This document shows, in pieces, positions 34,912-44,221 of a DNA stretch of 64,000 nucleotides; the stretch's first letter is position 1, and each line of letters starts with the position of its first letter. Position numbers and translations under genes: made by a program. Origin of the DNA: Chloroflexota bacterium (GTDB taxonomy: Bacteria > Chloroflexota > Anaerolineae > UBA4142 > SHND01); contig SHND01000059.1 of assembly GCA_004295045.1 (NCBI GenBank), positions 124,001-188,000 on the forward strand, read 5' to 3'. Under the pieces are notes generated by a model. That model made no database searches. It was not told the origin of the DNA and saw only the letters and a program-made list of their open reading frames with translations.

Positions 34912-35739
34912 ATGAGCGTACATGAACTGGCATTTCCGCGTCCCGTCAAAGCGCGATTCAGCGTCGGACGTTTAATTTTCCTCGTACTCGCGAGTCTGCT
35001 CGTCCTCTTTTTATCCCTGCCGCTTGTCGCGCTGGTCGTGCGCGCCCTGCCGCTTGGTCTCGACGCATGGCTTGCGCCCGCAACTCTCGACGCGCTCCAG
35101 CTGAGTCTCATTACAGCTTCGCTCGCCACGCTGATCGCGTTCGGCGTCGGCACACCCGTCGCTTTTCTTCTCGCGCGCGAAAACTTTCGGGGCAAAAAAA
35201 TCGTTGACACTTTGATTGATTTGCCGATGGTGCTGCCGCCCGCCGTTGCCGGGCTCGCGCTCTTGATGGCGTTTGGGCGACGCGGCTTGCTTGGCGCAAC
35301 GCTCTCATTTTTCGGAATTGAATTGCCTTTTACCACCGCCGCCGTCATTCTGGCTGAAACATTCGTCGCTGCGCCGTTTTATGTCCGTTCCGCGAAAGCG
35401 GGATTCGGCGCGGTGGACCGCAAACTGGAACAAATGTCGGAATTGCTTGGCGTATCTTCGTTCAGAACGTTTTTGCGCGTCACTCTGCCGCTTGCCGCGC
35501 CTTTGCTCTTTGGCGGACTGTTGATGACGTGGGCGCGCGCGTTGGGCGAATTTGGCGCAACCATCATGTTCGCGGGAAATTTTCCGGGACGCACACAAAC
35601 GATGCCGCTCGCCATCTATTCGGGCTTGGAGACGAATCTCGACAGCGCGCTCGCGCTTGCCGTGTTTCTCGTGATCGTTTCATTCGGAATTTTGTTTGCA
35701 GTGCGCGCGGTGAGTCCAAAGGGAATTACGTTGGGATGA
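34912..35739 (+). CDS. modB: Molybdate ABC transporter permease
   Basis: The 275-residue permease has about five membrane helices and the typical ModB landmarks GTPVAFLLARENFRGKK and DLPMVLPPAVAGLALLMAFG. The EAA-type loop is EQMSELLGVSSFRTFLRVTLPLAAP, and it ends GEFGATIMFAGNFPGRTQTMPLAIY. It transports molybdate (or tungstate) with ModC and a ModA protein. It is preceded by the PadR-type operator and a hairpin. Confidence 0.94.
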   Translation: MSVHELAFPRPVKARFSVGRLIFLVLASLLVLFLSLPLVALVVRALPLGLDAWLAPATLDALQLSLITASLATLIAFGVGTPVAFLLARENFRGKKIVDTLIDLPMVLPPAVAGLALLMAFGRRGLLGATLSFFGIELPFTTAAVILAETFVAAPFYVRSAKAGFGAVDRKLEQMSELLGVSSFRTFLRVTLPLAAPLLFGGLLMTWARALGEFGATIMFAGNFPGRTQTMPLAIYSGLETNLDSALALAVFLVIVSFGILFAVRAVSPKGITLG

Positions 35740-35808
35740 AAATGGACAACAGACGACGGACGGCGGACAACGTGAAAATCGGTCGTCCGCTGTCTGCGGT
35801 CAGTCGTC

Positions 35809-36891
35809 ATGCTATCTCTTTACATTCGCAAAACGTTTGACGCGTTCGCGCTCGATCTACATTTGGACGCGTCCACCGAAAAAATCATCGTTCTCTTTGG
35901 CGCGAGCGGCGCAGGGAAATCGTTGACGCTCGCGGCGATTGCCGGATTTCTCGCGCCCGATGCGGGACGCATTGCGTTGGACGAACGCGTTTTATTCGAC
36001 GCCGAGCGCGGGATCAATCTCATACCGCAAGCGCGGCGCATTGGCATGGTACGCCAAGACCTCGCGTTGTTTCCGCATTTGAGCGCGGCGGACAATATCG
36101 CGTATGGCTTGCGCGGAACGCGCGCGGCGAAAGAAAAACGCGTGCGCGAACTTTTGGCGCTGGTGCATCTCGAAAATTTTGGCGCGCGCAAACCGTCAGA
36201 GCTTTCGGGTGGACAGCAGCAGCGTGTGGCGCTCGCGCGCGCGTTGGCAATCGAACCCTCACTGTTGCTATTGGACGAACCCTTTTCCGCGTTGGACTTG
36301 GCGACACGCATCGAATTGCGCCGCGAATTAAAAGAACTGCAGCAGCGGCTCAAGACCAGTATGTTTTTTGTGACGCACGATTTGGGCGAAGCCGCGCTGC
36401 TCGCCGATGAAATGGCTGTGCTGGATAGCGGACGTGTTCTGCAATTTGATACGCCGAATGAAATTTTGCGCGCGCCGTTGAATTCACGCGTCGCGCAAAT
36501 TGTTGGCGTAAAAAATATCTTGCCCGCGACGATTGTCAATGCAAATTGTGTCCGCATCGGCGAACGGGAATTGGATATCGCCGCGACAAACTTTGGGCGC
36601 GGCGCCGAGGTGTTTGCTTGCATTCGCGCGGAACGCGTCTTGCTCGTGCGGCGCGAAGGACCCGCGCGCGTTCATCCCAACACGCTGGAAGGCACGCTGC
36701 TTGACGAGGAGAGTGATGGCAACGACGTGATGCTTAAATTTCGCGCGGACGGCGCGCGTTTGAAACCGGAAGCAGATTTCGATTTACAGATTGATATGCC
36801 GGTGTATGTGTACGAACGTTTGCATCTCGCGCGCGAACGCCGCTGGACAATTTCACTCAAACCAAATGTGCTGCATCTCGTTCCTGAATAA
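35809..36891 (+). CDS. modC: Molybdate ABC transporter ATPase with TOBE domain
   Basis: The 360-residue protein has Walker A GASGAGKS (31-38), signature LSGGQQQRV (about 129-137), Walker B LLLLDEPFSALD and H-loop FFVTHDLGEA. The C-terminal Mop/TOBE region (about 230-358) binds oxyanion in ModC. The intervening gap to modB (35740-35808) is made of GACGGACGGCGGAC-type inverted words. The start is ATG 35809. Confidence 0.93.
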   Translation: MLSLYIRKTFDAFALDLHLDASTEKIIVLFGASGAGKSLTLAAIAGFLAPDAGRIALDERVLFDAERGINLIPQARRIGMVRQDLALFPHLSAADNIAYGLRGTRAAKEKRVRELLALVHLENFGARKPSELSGGQQQRVALARALAIEPSLLLLDEPFSALDLATRIELRRELKELQQRLKTSMFFVTHDLGEAALLADEMAVLDSGRVLQFDTPNEILRAPLNSRVAQIVGVKNILPATIVNANCVRIGERELDIAATNFGRGAEVFACIRAERVLLVRREGPARVHPNTLEGTLLDEESDGNDVMLKFRADGARLKPEADFDLQIDMPVYVYERLHLARERRWTISLKPNVLHLVPE

Positions 36892-36923
36892 ATTTTTGAA
36901 ATACAAACGCGATCAACCCCACA

Positions 36924-36944
36924 CGACAAATTTCAAATTTGTCG
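36924..36944. repeat. CGACAAATTT-C-AAATTTGTCG palindrome
   Basis: A perfect 21-bp palindrome with a single central base lies in the 72-bp gap between modC and modA. It is a near relative of the GGCAAATTT palindromes at 13789 and 8468. It precedes the AAGGAGG ribosome site of modA by about 8 bp. Confidence 0.7.
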
Positions 36945-36963
36945 CACATCTTTAAGGAGGAAA

Positions 36964-37797
36964 ATGTCACGCCGATTCAATCCAATTTTTGCGAGTTTGT
37001 TTATTTTTGGCGCAATTCTATTCGCCGCGTGCGCGCCGACATCAACCGCTGTACCCGCGCTCACCGCGCCGGCGCCGCGCGAACTGACCGTCTTTGCTGC
37101 CGCATCACTGACCGACGCGTTTCAAGAAATGGGGCAGCAGTTCGAAGCGAATCATCCGGGCGTCAAGGTCGCGTTCAATTTTGGCGCATCGAACGCTTTG
37201 CGCACGCAATTGGAACAGGGGGCGCGCGCGGACGTGTTCGCTTCGGCAAATAAGACAGAAGTGGAAAACGCGCGCAAAGCGGGGCTAACAGATACGGGCG
37301 GCGAAATTTTTACCAACAATCGGCTCGTTGTGATTGTGCCAAGCGATAATCCCGGCAACGTCGAGACACTTCAAGACCTTGCCAAGCCGGGCTTGAAATT
37401 TGTGATGGCGGAAAAAGGTGTACCGGTCGGAACGTATACGCTGCAAATGCTGGACAAAATGTCAGCCGATTCCGAATACGGCGCAGAGTTTGGACCAACC
37501 GTTTTGAAAAACGTTGTCTCGCAAGAACAGAACGTCAAAGCTGTTGTCGCCAAGATTGCATTGGGGGAAGCGGACGCGGGCGTCGCCTACGTGAGCGATG
37601 TGACGCCGGATGTCGTTTCAAAAATCAAAACGATTCCGGTGCCTGACCAATTCAATCAAATCGCGAGTTATCCCATTGTCGTCTTGAAAGACGCGCCGCA
37701 GTCCGAACTCGCCAAGGAATTTGTCGCGTTCGTTTTGGCAGCAGACGGCGGGCAAGCCATTCTCGAAAGATGGAATTTCATTCCCGCGCAAAAATAG
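36964..37797 (+). CDS. modA: Molybdate-binding lipoprotein
   Basis: The 277-residue protein has lipobox FAAC (about Cys22) and the ModA landmarks LTVFAAASLTDAFQEMG, FNFGASNALRTQLEQGARADVFASAN, NRLVVIVPSDNPG, PVGTYTLQML and EADAGVAYVSDV. The Ser and Tyr oxyanion contacts expected in ModA are present by pattern. The Shine-Dalgarno AAGGAGG is 4 bp before the ATG. It supplies molybdate to ModBC. Confidence 0.95.
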   Translation: MSRRFNPIFASLFIFGAILFAACAPTSTAVPALTAPAPRELTVFAAASLTDAFQEMGQQFEANHPGVKVAFNFGASNALRTQLEQGARADVFASANKTEVENARKAGLTDTGGEIFTNNRLVVIVPSDNPGNVETLQDLAKPGLKFVMAEKGVPVGTYTLQMLDKMSADSEYGAEFGPTVLKNVVSQEQNVKAVVAKIALGEADAGVAYVSDVTPDVVSKIKTIPVPDQFNQIASYPIVVLKDAPQSELAKEFVAFVLAADGGQAILERWNFIPAQK

Positions 37798-37843
37798 AAT
37801 AGACTGGTGCGCGAACGAACGTCACACATAAAGGAGCAACAAA

Positions 37844-38053
37844 ATGAAGCTCAGCGCACGCAATGTTTTAGAAGGCACAGTCAAACAAGTAAACCACGGG
37901 GCGGTGAATTCCGAAATAATTATCACATTGCCGGGCGGAACAGAAATCGTCTCCGTCATCACCAAAGAATCGGCGGAAAATTTGAAATTGAAAGCGGGCA
38001 AAAAAGTTTACGCGGTGGTCAAAGCATCGAACGTGATGGTCATGACAAAATGA
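37844..38053 (+). CDS. mop: Molbindin (Mop-type TOBE protein)
   Basis: The 69-residue single TOBE/Mop domain: SARNVLEGTVKQVNHGAVNSE, ITKESAENLKLKAGKKVYAVVKASNVMVM. Molbindins bind molybdate in the cytoplasm as hexamers and buffer it for cofactor synthesis. The Shine-Dalgarno AAAGGAG is well placed. It follows modA by 46 bp in the same operon. Confidence 0.93.
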   Translation: MKLSARNVLEGTVKQVNHGAVNSEIIITLPGGTEIVSVITKESAENLKLKAGKKVYAVVKASNVMVMTK

Positions 38054-38115
38054 TCCAGCGCATGGCGCCCATTCCGACGCCATGCTCTTTTCGCGATACA
38101 GTATAATAGGCGGCG

Positions 38116-39813
38116 ATGATTGATGCGCTCACCGCGCGCGCGCTCGGCGCGGAATTACAGGGAACGATCGCGGGCGGACGCGTCCAGACGATTTATTTCA
38201 TTGCGCCCCAGGTGATTGGCATGGAAGTATATGCCAACCACAAACGCTCCTACTTGCTCCTCTCGGCGGAACCACAACGCGCGCGGGCGCTGCTCGTCAC
38301 CGAAAAATTACGCAGCGCGGCAGTAGCGCTCACTCCGTTTCTGCTGCTGCTGAAAAAATATTTGAGTGGCGCGTTTCTGAATCGCGTCCGGGTGATTGCG
38401 CGCGAACGCATTTTGCATTTCGAATTCGATCAGCGCGAACAAGGCATTTCTACGCTCGTCGTCGAACTGTTGGGCAATCGCGCGAATTTGATTTTGCTCG
38501 ACGCGGGCGGCAATATTCTCGACGCGCTGCAGCGTATTCCTTCCACAAATACGCGGGCGCGTGCCATCCTGCCGCGCGCCAAATATTTTCCGCCGCCGCC
38601 TCAACCCAAAGCCGACCCACTGAACCTTTCGGACGCGCAGCTCCGCGCGCTTTTGGAGAAATCGCCGGGCGACACCCTCGCGGAACGTTTGGTGTCCACT
38701 ATCGCGGGAACGAGTCCCTTGTTCGCGCGCGAACTCGCGTTTCGCGTGACGCGCTCAACCAATTCCGCGTACGATGCCGCCTTTGTGCCGATGCTGTATG
38801 AACAATTGGCGCGTGTGTGGAATTCGCCCGCCGCGCCAAGCATCGCTTTTGAAAACGCTCAACCCGGCGCGGTTGCCGCGTTTACGCTCACGCATCTGCC
38901 GAACGCAGAGAGTATTCCGTCCATGAGCGCGGCGCTGGAAAAATTTTTTGGCGCAGAAGAATCGTACGAAGCGGTCAAGGTTCCGCTCCGCGAACAAATT
39001 GCGGCGGCGTTGAAAAAGATGGAACGCGTGCGCGCAAGTTTGCAGCGCGAACTTGTTTCGAGCGAGGAAATCGAAACGCTCAAACTCAAAGGCGAAATGA
39101 TTCTCGGTTACCAGTACGAAATAATTCCAGGGCAAACAGAGCTGCACGCGCCAGTGAGCGAAGAATCAACGCTCGACATCGCGCTCGATCCTAAACTGTC
39201 GCCGGTGGAGAACGCGAACAAATATTTTGACGAATACAAACGCGCGCGTGATGCCATGGCGCGCGTCCCAGAACGCCTCGCCGTCGTTGAAAACGACATT
39301 GCGTACGCCGAACAAATTCTCAACGATTTGGACTTGGCGGAATCGCGCGTCGAGATCGAGCAGGCGCTTGAAGAAGCGCGCGCGGCAAAATTGATTCGCG
39401 CCGCGCCCATCCGCAGCGGGGGACGCGCGGCGCACGCGCACGAGCGACAATTCATGTCGCCCGATGGTTTTCAAATTTTGGTCGGACGCAATGCGCGCCA
39501 GAATGACGCGCTCACCTTTGAACGCGCCAAAGCAGAGGACATTTGGCTGCACGCGCGCGGCTATGCCGGTTCCCATGTCGTGATTTTGACGAACGGCGCA
39601 GCCGTTCCACAGACGACGCTGGAATTTGCCGCATCGCTCGCGGCGTACTATTCGCGTGCGCGGACGGATGGCGCGGTGGATGTGATTTACACGCCGCGTC
39701 GGAATGTGCATCGCGTGCGCGGCGCAGGCGCGCATCCGGGGTTGGTGACAGTCCGCGAAGAAAAAGTGCTGCGGGTGCGTCCTCTGGCACATGAAAATGA
39801 AAAAGCGGACTGA
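38116..39813 (+). CDS. rqcH: RqcH/NFACT-family ribosome quality-control protein
   Basis: The 565-residue protein has the NFACT-N domain (DALTARALGAELQGTIAGGRVQ), a helix-hairpin-helix and coiled-coil middle (about 270-430), and the NFACT-R domain (FMSPDGFQILVGRNARQNDALTF to DIWLHARGYAGSHVVI). RqcH binds stalled 50S subunits and recruits tRNA-Ala to add C-terminal Ala tails. Older annotations call it fibronectin-binding. It is a housekeeping gene unrelated to the mod operon. Confidence 0.92.
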   Translation: MIDALTARALGAELQGTIAGGRVQTIYFIAPQVIGMEVYANHKRSYLLLSAEPQRARALLVTEKLRSAAVALTPFLLLLKKYLSGAFLNRVRVIARERILHFEFDQREQGISTLVVELLGNRANLILLDAGGNILDALQRIPSTNTRARAILPRAKYFPPPPQPKADPLNLSDAQLRALLEKSPGDTLAERLVSTIAGTSPLFARELAFRVTRSTNSAYDAAFVPMLYEQLARVWNSPAAPSIAFENAQPGAVAAFTLTHLPNAESIPSMSAALEKFFGAEESYEAVKVPLREQIAAALKKMERVRASLQRELVSSEEIETLKLKGEMILGYQYEIIPGQTELHAPVSEESTLDIALDPKLSPVENANKYFDEYKRARDAMARVPERLAVVENDIAYAEQILNDLDLAESRVEIEQALEEARAAKLIRAAPIRSGGRAAHAHERQFMSPDGFQILVGRNARQNDALTFERAKAEDIWLHARGYAGSHVVILTNGAAVPQTTLEFAASLAAYYSRARTDGAVDVIYTPRRNVHRVRGAGAHPGLVTVREEKVLRVRPLAHENEKAD

Positions 39814-39836
39814 AGATTCTCAGTCCGCTTTTTTAG
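39801..39836. terminator. Bidirectional terminator overlapping the rqcH stop
   Basis: AAAGCGGACTGA pairs with TCAGTCCGCTTT, with an A-run before and T-run after. The rqcH stop codon (39811-39813) lies inside the left arm. It can also end the convergent TPR-protein transcript. Confidence 0.85.
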
Positions 39837-39839
39837 AGT

Positions 39840-42242
39840 TCACTTTAAATTCCATACACGCACATTATCGAACGCGGCTTCCAAATCCGCTTTGTCCACG
39901 CTGACGCCAAAATATCCCTTGCGCAGCGCAGAATCCGAAAGCGTATTCACAAGATGATTGTTGATGTAAAACTTGCACGTTTCGGCTTGGCACAATACGC
40001 CGAGTTTGTTCGAGCCGCCGCGTTGAATGTATTCGCTCGGCGTCCATTCGCTTAGATTGCACCAGCGTTTCTGCTGTGCGGCATCACAATAATCCGCCGC
40101 GTAACGCGCGATGTTATAGTTTCCATCCGCGGTGATTGCAAACTCGTAAAAGTTTTTTTTGCTCGCGTCACTGCGATAGACCAACCCGTACCCAAAATCC
40201 TCTGCGCCGGTAACATAGCGCGCGTTCGCTTCATAATAAAAATCGTCCACCGCATCGCAGTAGCGACAAATGGATTGATACGAATGGTCTTGCTCGCGCG
40301 TGACGATGTGCAGCTCGCCAACGCTGACTGCGCCATCGCCAAGCGACCAAGCGGCGCAATTGTCAGACAAGCTGTCCGCAAAGGCGACAGACTCGACATC
40401 AATGGGCAAATCGGGCTTGGCAGTAGAAGCGGGCATAATTTGGAATCTGCCGCTCGTAAGCAGCTGCCCATTGCCATAAACTTCGACATCGTACGTGCCG
40501 GCGCCCATGATGAACCAAGAATCAATTTTGCGCTGCGCCGAACCAGCTTGTTGGAGACTCCAATCTTCCGTAAAGCGCAGATTCAAGTCTTCAGCGCCAT
40601 CGTGAAATACCTTCCAGCGCAGATTCATTTTCGCAGGCATCCCCTTATAATCCCACACGGCGAGAATCGGCGGATAGCTGGTGTAGCGGTCTGCAAAGTT
40701 CTGGACGTTGTCAGTATTGCGAATATAAGCGCCGTCCGTGTTGGTCGCGCCGCACGAAAAGGTGAGGGGACCCCATTCTGCCTGTGAAGATGGCGGCTGC
40801 ACGCTCCCGTAGAATTCCAATGCACTTAGTGATTCTTTGATGCGCTTACGCCACGCCGTTGCCTGCGTAACGATGGCAGTTGCATTTTCGGGACCAATCG
40901 GTGGCTTATCGCGTCCTTCATAACAATACGCTTTTTGGTCGAGCACGCACAACATATTCTCCAGATCATCTACCGCGCCCTGCATTTCATTCCACAAGGA
41001 ATAAGGCGCTTGCTCGCCATTTTGCTTGGCGCGCTGATAAATTGCATCACAGCGCGCGATTGATTTTTCGTACTCGAACTTTGCCGCATCGAACTTGGCG
41101 TCTGCCAACAACGCGACCGCTGTATTGAACGCGGGTCCACAGATGCGCGGATTCAATTCCAGCGCTTGATCACTGGGCGCCTTTACCTTTTCAAAATCTC
41201 CGACAAGGTAAAGCGCAAAGCCATAATTCCACAGCGTCGTATAATCGCGTTTGCCATTGTCGAGCGCGCGCTTCAGGTCTGCCACGCCTTTATCGGGTTG
41301 GCGCGGCTCGGCATTCAAGTACGCGAGTCCGCGTGCGCCTAATGCATTGGCATAGTTGGGATCGAGTTGGAGCGAAGCGGTGTAAGCATCAATTGCTTTT
41401 TGGTAAAAGGTATCGTGGTGCTGCTTCCATTCCACCGGATCGCGCGCATGATAATTCCGCGCTTGGTACGCGTCACCTTCGGCGCGGGCAAAGAGTTCGA
41501 GCGCCGCTTGCGGCGTTTCGTGAATCGGCAGCGCGGCGGTCACGAGCATTGCGACAATTGCTACGACGGAAATCACCAATCCCACTGCGACAAATAAAAA
41601 GCGCGGCAGCGTGCTGTGCAGTGTGCCAGCCATTCCGAAAAGGAAGAGCGCGACGGCGAGAATCGCGATGATGGCGATGAAATAATCTGACTTGCCGCTC
41701 CACGCCGCGCCCGTGCTTGCATTCGCCTCGCGCAATTCGCTCAAAAGGGTTGAAGTATAAATATAGGTCTCAACCTCATAGCGCCCATAATCGGTCACTT
41801 CACGAAAACCCTCGTGGTCGGTGCGAATATAATCGCCTTGCAGAAAGGGTGAGAGTTCGCGCAGCGCCGCATTGTTCATTGCATCGAGATACGCTTGGCT
41901 CAATGGCGTACGGGGTTGAGAGCGTGCGCCGGTCTCGATGGCGCGCGAATAGAGTTCGTCGCGCAGATTGATGACGCCATACTGATCGTACTGATATTGC
42001 TGTTGTCCGCGCGTCTGCGTGCCGGTCGCTTCAATCGCGTCCTGCTGTGATTCGCGCGCATAATGATTTGCTTGATTCGAAGCGCGGGTTTGAAGAAAGG
42101 CGGCGATTGCAACCAACAAAGCGACAAAGGCGATCAAAACCGCGAGCCAGCGTTTAAAGGTATCTTCGGGAAATTGAGCAAGGAAGGAGGGTTGTTCCGC
42201 GCGTTGTCCGGAAGATTCTGTTTGAGAGGATTGCTGCGACAT
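39840..42242 (-). CDS. Large membrane protein with TPR and C-terminal jelly-roll domain
   Basis: The 800-residue protein begins with a disordered cytoplasmic tail and one helix (WLAVLIAFVALLVAIAAFL, about 32-50). A helical loop of about 130 residues and two helices follow (about 187-245). TPR-type repeats come next (YTASLQLDPNYANALGARGLAYL; WNYGFALYLVGDFEKVKAPSDQAL, about 270-370). A middle beta domain and a C-terminal concanavalin-like domain end the protein (FYYEANARYVTGAEDFGYGLVYRSD to LEAAFDNVRVWNLK, about 650-800). Many cysteines in the last part may form disulfides outside the cell. Its function is unknown. The N-terminal membrane unit resembles the next gene upstream. Confidence 0.75.
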   Translation of the reverse strand: MSQQSSQTESSGQRAEQPSFLAQFPEDTFKRWLAVLIAFVALLVAIAAFLQTRASNQANHYARESQQDAIEATGTQTRGQQQYQYDQYGVINLRDELYSRAIETGARSQPRTPLSQAYLDAMNNAALRELSPFLQGDYIRTDHEGFREVTDYGRYEVETYIYTSTLLSELREANASTGAAWSGKSDYFIAIIAILAVALFLFGMAGTLHSTLPRFLFVAVGLVISVVAIVAMLVTAALPIHETPQAALELFARAEGDAYQARNYHARDPVEWKQHHDTFYQKAIDAYTASLQLDPNYANALGARGLAYLNAEPRQPDKGVADLKRALDNGKRDYTTLWNYGFALYLVGDFEKVKAPSDQALELNPRICGPAFNTAVALLADAKFDAAKFEYEKSIARCDAIYQRAKQNGEQAPYSLWNEMQGAVDDLENMLCVLDQKAYCYEGRDKPPIGPENATAIVTQATAWRKRIKESLSALEFYGSVQPPSSQAEWGPLTFSCGATNTDGAYIRNTDNVQNFADRYTSYPPILAVWDYKGMPAKMNLRWKVFHDGAEDLNLRFTEDWSLQQAGSAQRKIDSWFIMGAGTYDVEVYGNGQLLTSGRFQIMPASTAKPDLPIDVESVAFADSLSDNCAAWSLGDGAVSVGELHIVTREQDHSYQSICRYCDAVDDFYYEANARYVTGAEDFGYGLVYRSDASKKNFYEFAITADGNYNIARYAADYCDAAQQKRWCNLSEWTPSEYIQRGGSNKLGVLCQAETCKFYINNHLVNTLSDSALRKGYFGVSVDKADLEAAFDNVRVWNLK

Positions 42243-42289
42243 CTATGCACCTCGCATCCAAAAAATAATTCAAACCGCTTTAGCAAATT

Positions 42290-42952
42290 CTATTGCCAAT
42301 AATAGACTTCGACCAGAAATGCGGCGAGACTGCCAAAAACCAAAATGGCAAAGCCGCCAAAGAGCAAGAAATAACGCGCGCGGTTGCGAACCGCGTCCGC
42401 GAGAGTCAAGAGGACAAAGGCAATGCCGAGAAAAACCAGGATTGCCAAAAGATATTCTGTCTTGGCGCGAAACGCATCGGCGGCGGCAAAATGCGCGTCG
42501 GGAACAACATCGCGTTGGCGCGCGTTATTCGCGAGCGTTTCACCATAATCACGCTCCGCATCAAAACCCTGTTCGCGGTCGAGATATTGGTCGGGCAAAA
42601 AGTCGCGGTCGCGCGTCGCCGTCGCGTCCAACACATCGGACTCGTGTTCCAGCTGCGTTTTGAGCGCGGTGTCATCCGTCTTGGCAGCGAGCGCGTCAAA
42701 CTCGCTTTTGAGGACCTCATTCTGAACAGCGCGCGCATAGACGAGGAGATGACCCAGCACCGTCGTCTTGGCATCGGTCTTGGCATCTTCTGCGTCCACA
42801 GCCGCGAGCAAACCCTTGGCATCGGCGTCACCCGCCGCGCTCGCGGCGCCCGCAACGCGCCACGCGACGATTGCGCCCGCCAGCGAAAGCAGCGCAATCA
42901 ATACCGCGATCAATGTACTCAGGTTGTCCTGACGATTGGATTCGTTAGCCAT
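42290..42952 (-). CDS. Three-helix membrane protein related to the TPR neighbour
   Basis: The 220-residue protein has helix 1 (LIAVLIALLSLAGAIVAWRV, about 13-32), a charged helical loop (about 40-160) and two closing helices (YLLAILVFLGIAFVLLTLA; YFLLFGGFAILVFGSLAAFLVEVYYW). This is the same layout and spacing as residues 1-245 of the TPR protein encoded 47 bp downstream. The two may form a hetero-oligomeric membrane assembly. I recognise no family. Confidence 0.65.
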   Translation of the reverse strand: MANESNRQDNLSTLIAVLIALLSLAGAIVAWRVAGAASAAGDADAKGLLAAVDAEDAKTDAKTTVLGHLLVYARAVQNEVLKSEFDALAAKTDDTALKTQLEHESDVLDATATRDRDFLPDQYLDREQGFDAERDYGETLANNARQRDVVPDAHFAAADAFRAKTEYLLAILVFLGIAFVLLTLADAVRNRARYFLLFGGFAILVFGSLAAFLVEVYYWQ

Positions 42953-43010
42953 CGTGGTCTCCCTTTTGAAAACACGACGTTTGCGCGAGATGAAGAGCCG
43001 GAAGCGAAAT

Positions 43011-43778
43011 TTAGATTTTGCGCCCCAAGGCGATCAACGAAGTGCCAAAGGGCAAGTTCATCACACCAAGCAGTCCGTTTTCGGCTTGTCCTACGCCGCG
43101 CAGCATGGAATTGAGCGCGGGCGAAACGGGTTCCATGTCCACTTGATAGGCGTCGTTGTCAAAGTGATGTGATTTTAACTCTGCGTTTTTTCCCGACACA
43201 TTTTTCAGCGCGATCATTCCTGCCGCAAGAGGAAATACGAGAAAGAAATTGTACGAGAGCCGCGCGATTTGAAATCCCGCGCGTTCCATTTTCGCGCGCA
43301 GTTCGTTTGCCGTATAGCGGCGTTTGTGCGCGTTCAATTCATCGTTGTGACTCCACAGCCATTGAAACGCGGGCGTCGTAATCAAGACGTGACCGTTCGG
43401 ACGCAGGACGCGAAATGCTTCTTGCAAAATTTTTTCGTCCGCGTCCACGTGCTCGATCACATCGAGCGCGGTGACGAGATCGAACGACGCGTCATGAAAA
43501 GGGATTTCCTTTGTCGCGTCGCCGAGGCGTACGTCGTAGCCGCGCTGCTGCGCAATTTTCACTGGACGCGCGTCCACTTCGATGCCGCGCACGCGTCCGT
43601 ATGGGGCAAGATGATGAATCATATTGCCCGCGCCGCAGCCGACATCTAACACGTCAAGATTTTGTTTTTGAGGAATTGGATCGAGGAAAGTTTCAATCGC
43701 CCGCGTGCGCGTGGCGAACCACCAGTGGTCGTCTTCGGGGATCGTTTTGGGGTACGTGATGGTGTGTGCGTGTTCCAT
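43011..43778 (-). CDS. Class I SAM-dependent methyltransferase
   Basis: The 255-residue protein has motif I LDVLDVGCGAGN (about 41-52), acidic motif II RGIEVDA, motif III SFDLVTALDVIEHVDAD and VLRPNGHVLITTP. It resembles the UbiE/bcbG-like group acting on lipids, glycans or small molecules. A C-terminal hydrophobic segment (NFFLVFPLAAGMIAL, about 178-192) may anchor it to the membrane. A GTG stands directly before the chosen ATG at 43778. Confidence 0.88.
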   Translation of the reverse strand: MEHAHTITYPKTIPEDDHWWFATRTRAIETFLDPIPQKQNLDVLDVGCGAGNMIHHLAPYGRVRGIEVDARPVKIAQQRGYDVRLGDATKEIPFHDASFDLVTALDVIEHVDADEKILQEAFRVLRPNGHVLITTPAFQWLWSHNDELNAHKRRYTANELRAKMERAGFQIARLSYNFFLVFPLAAGMIALKNVSGKNAELKSHHFDNDAYQVDMEPVSPALNSMLRGVGQAENGLLGVMNLPFGTSLIALGRKI

Positions 43779-43823
43779 CACGGAGATTGTAACGCAGACA
43801 GGGCAAGAAGCAAAGCGCGCATT

Positions 43824-44156
43824 TCATAAAAATAAATCGCGCAGCGCCAGTACAACATTGAATTCATTCCACGCGACGACGAGCCACACCAGCACCGTGC
43901 CAATTTTCAAGGCGGTCTCGATGGAGAAGTGCCAGCGATGCCTGTGATGCACTGCCAGCGCATAGATGCCGATCATGAAAGCGGTGATGGCGGTCTTGAC
44001 AATGAGCAGCTCGATCGCCTTTTCATCCGCCAGCAGCTGCGCGCCCATCAATCCTTTTTCCACAAAACCGGGCAGCATCAGCGCAACGCCGGTAACCATC
44101 GCGTCGCACAGATTCGCCAGCGCAAAGGAATTGATCAACCGCTTTTCTTTCGTCAT
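43824..44156 (-). CDS. DUF5658-like small membrane protein
   Basis: The 110-residue protein has three predicted helices: FALANLCDAMVTGVALMLPGFV, LLIVKTAITAFMIGIYAL and ALKIGTVLVWLVVAWNEFNVVL. The pattern with NxxDAMVT in helix 1 matches the DUF5658 family, whose function is unknown. Start ATG 44156 follows GGGGA closely; a further ATG at 44195 is possible. Transcripts reaching this gene from upstream must pass the structured leader and terminator at 44222-44430. Confidence 0.65.
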   Translation of the reverse strand: MTKEKRLINSFALANLCDAMVTGVALMLPGFVEKGLMGAQLLADEKAIELLIVKTAITAFMIGIYALAVHHRHRWHFSIETALKIGTVLVWLVVAWNEFNVVLALRDLFL

Positions 44157-44221
44157 TCCCCAAATGTGTGAATACGTCGCAGTGAAACTATGCATTTGCC
44201 GGTGCGTCCTTTCCGCGTTTC

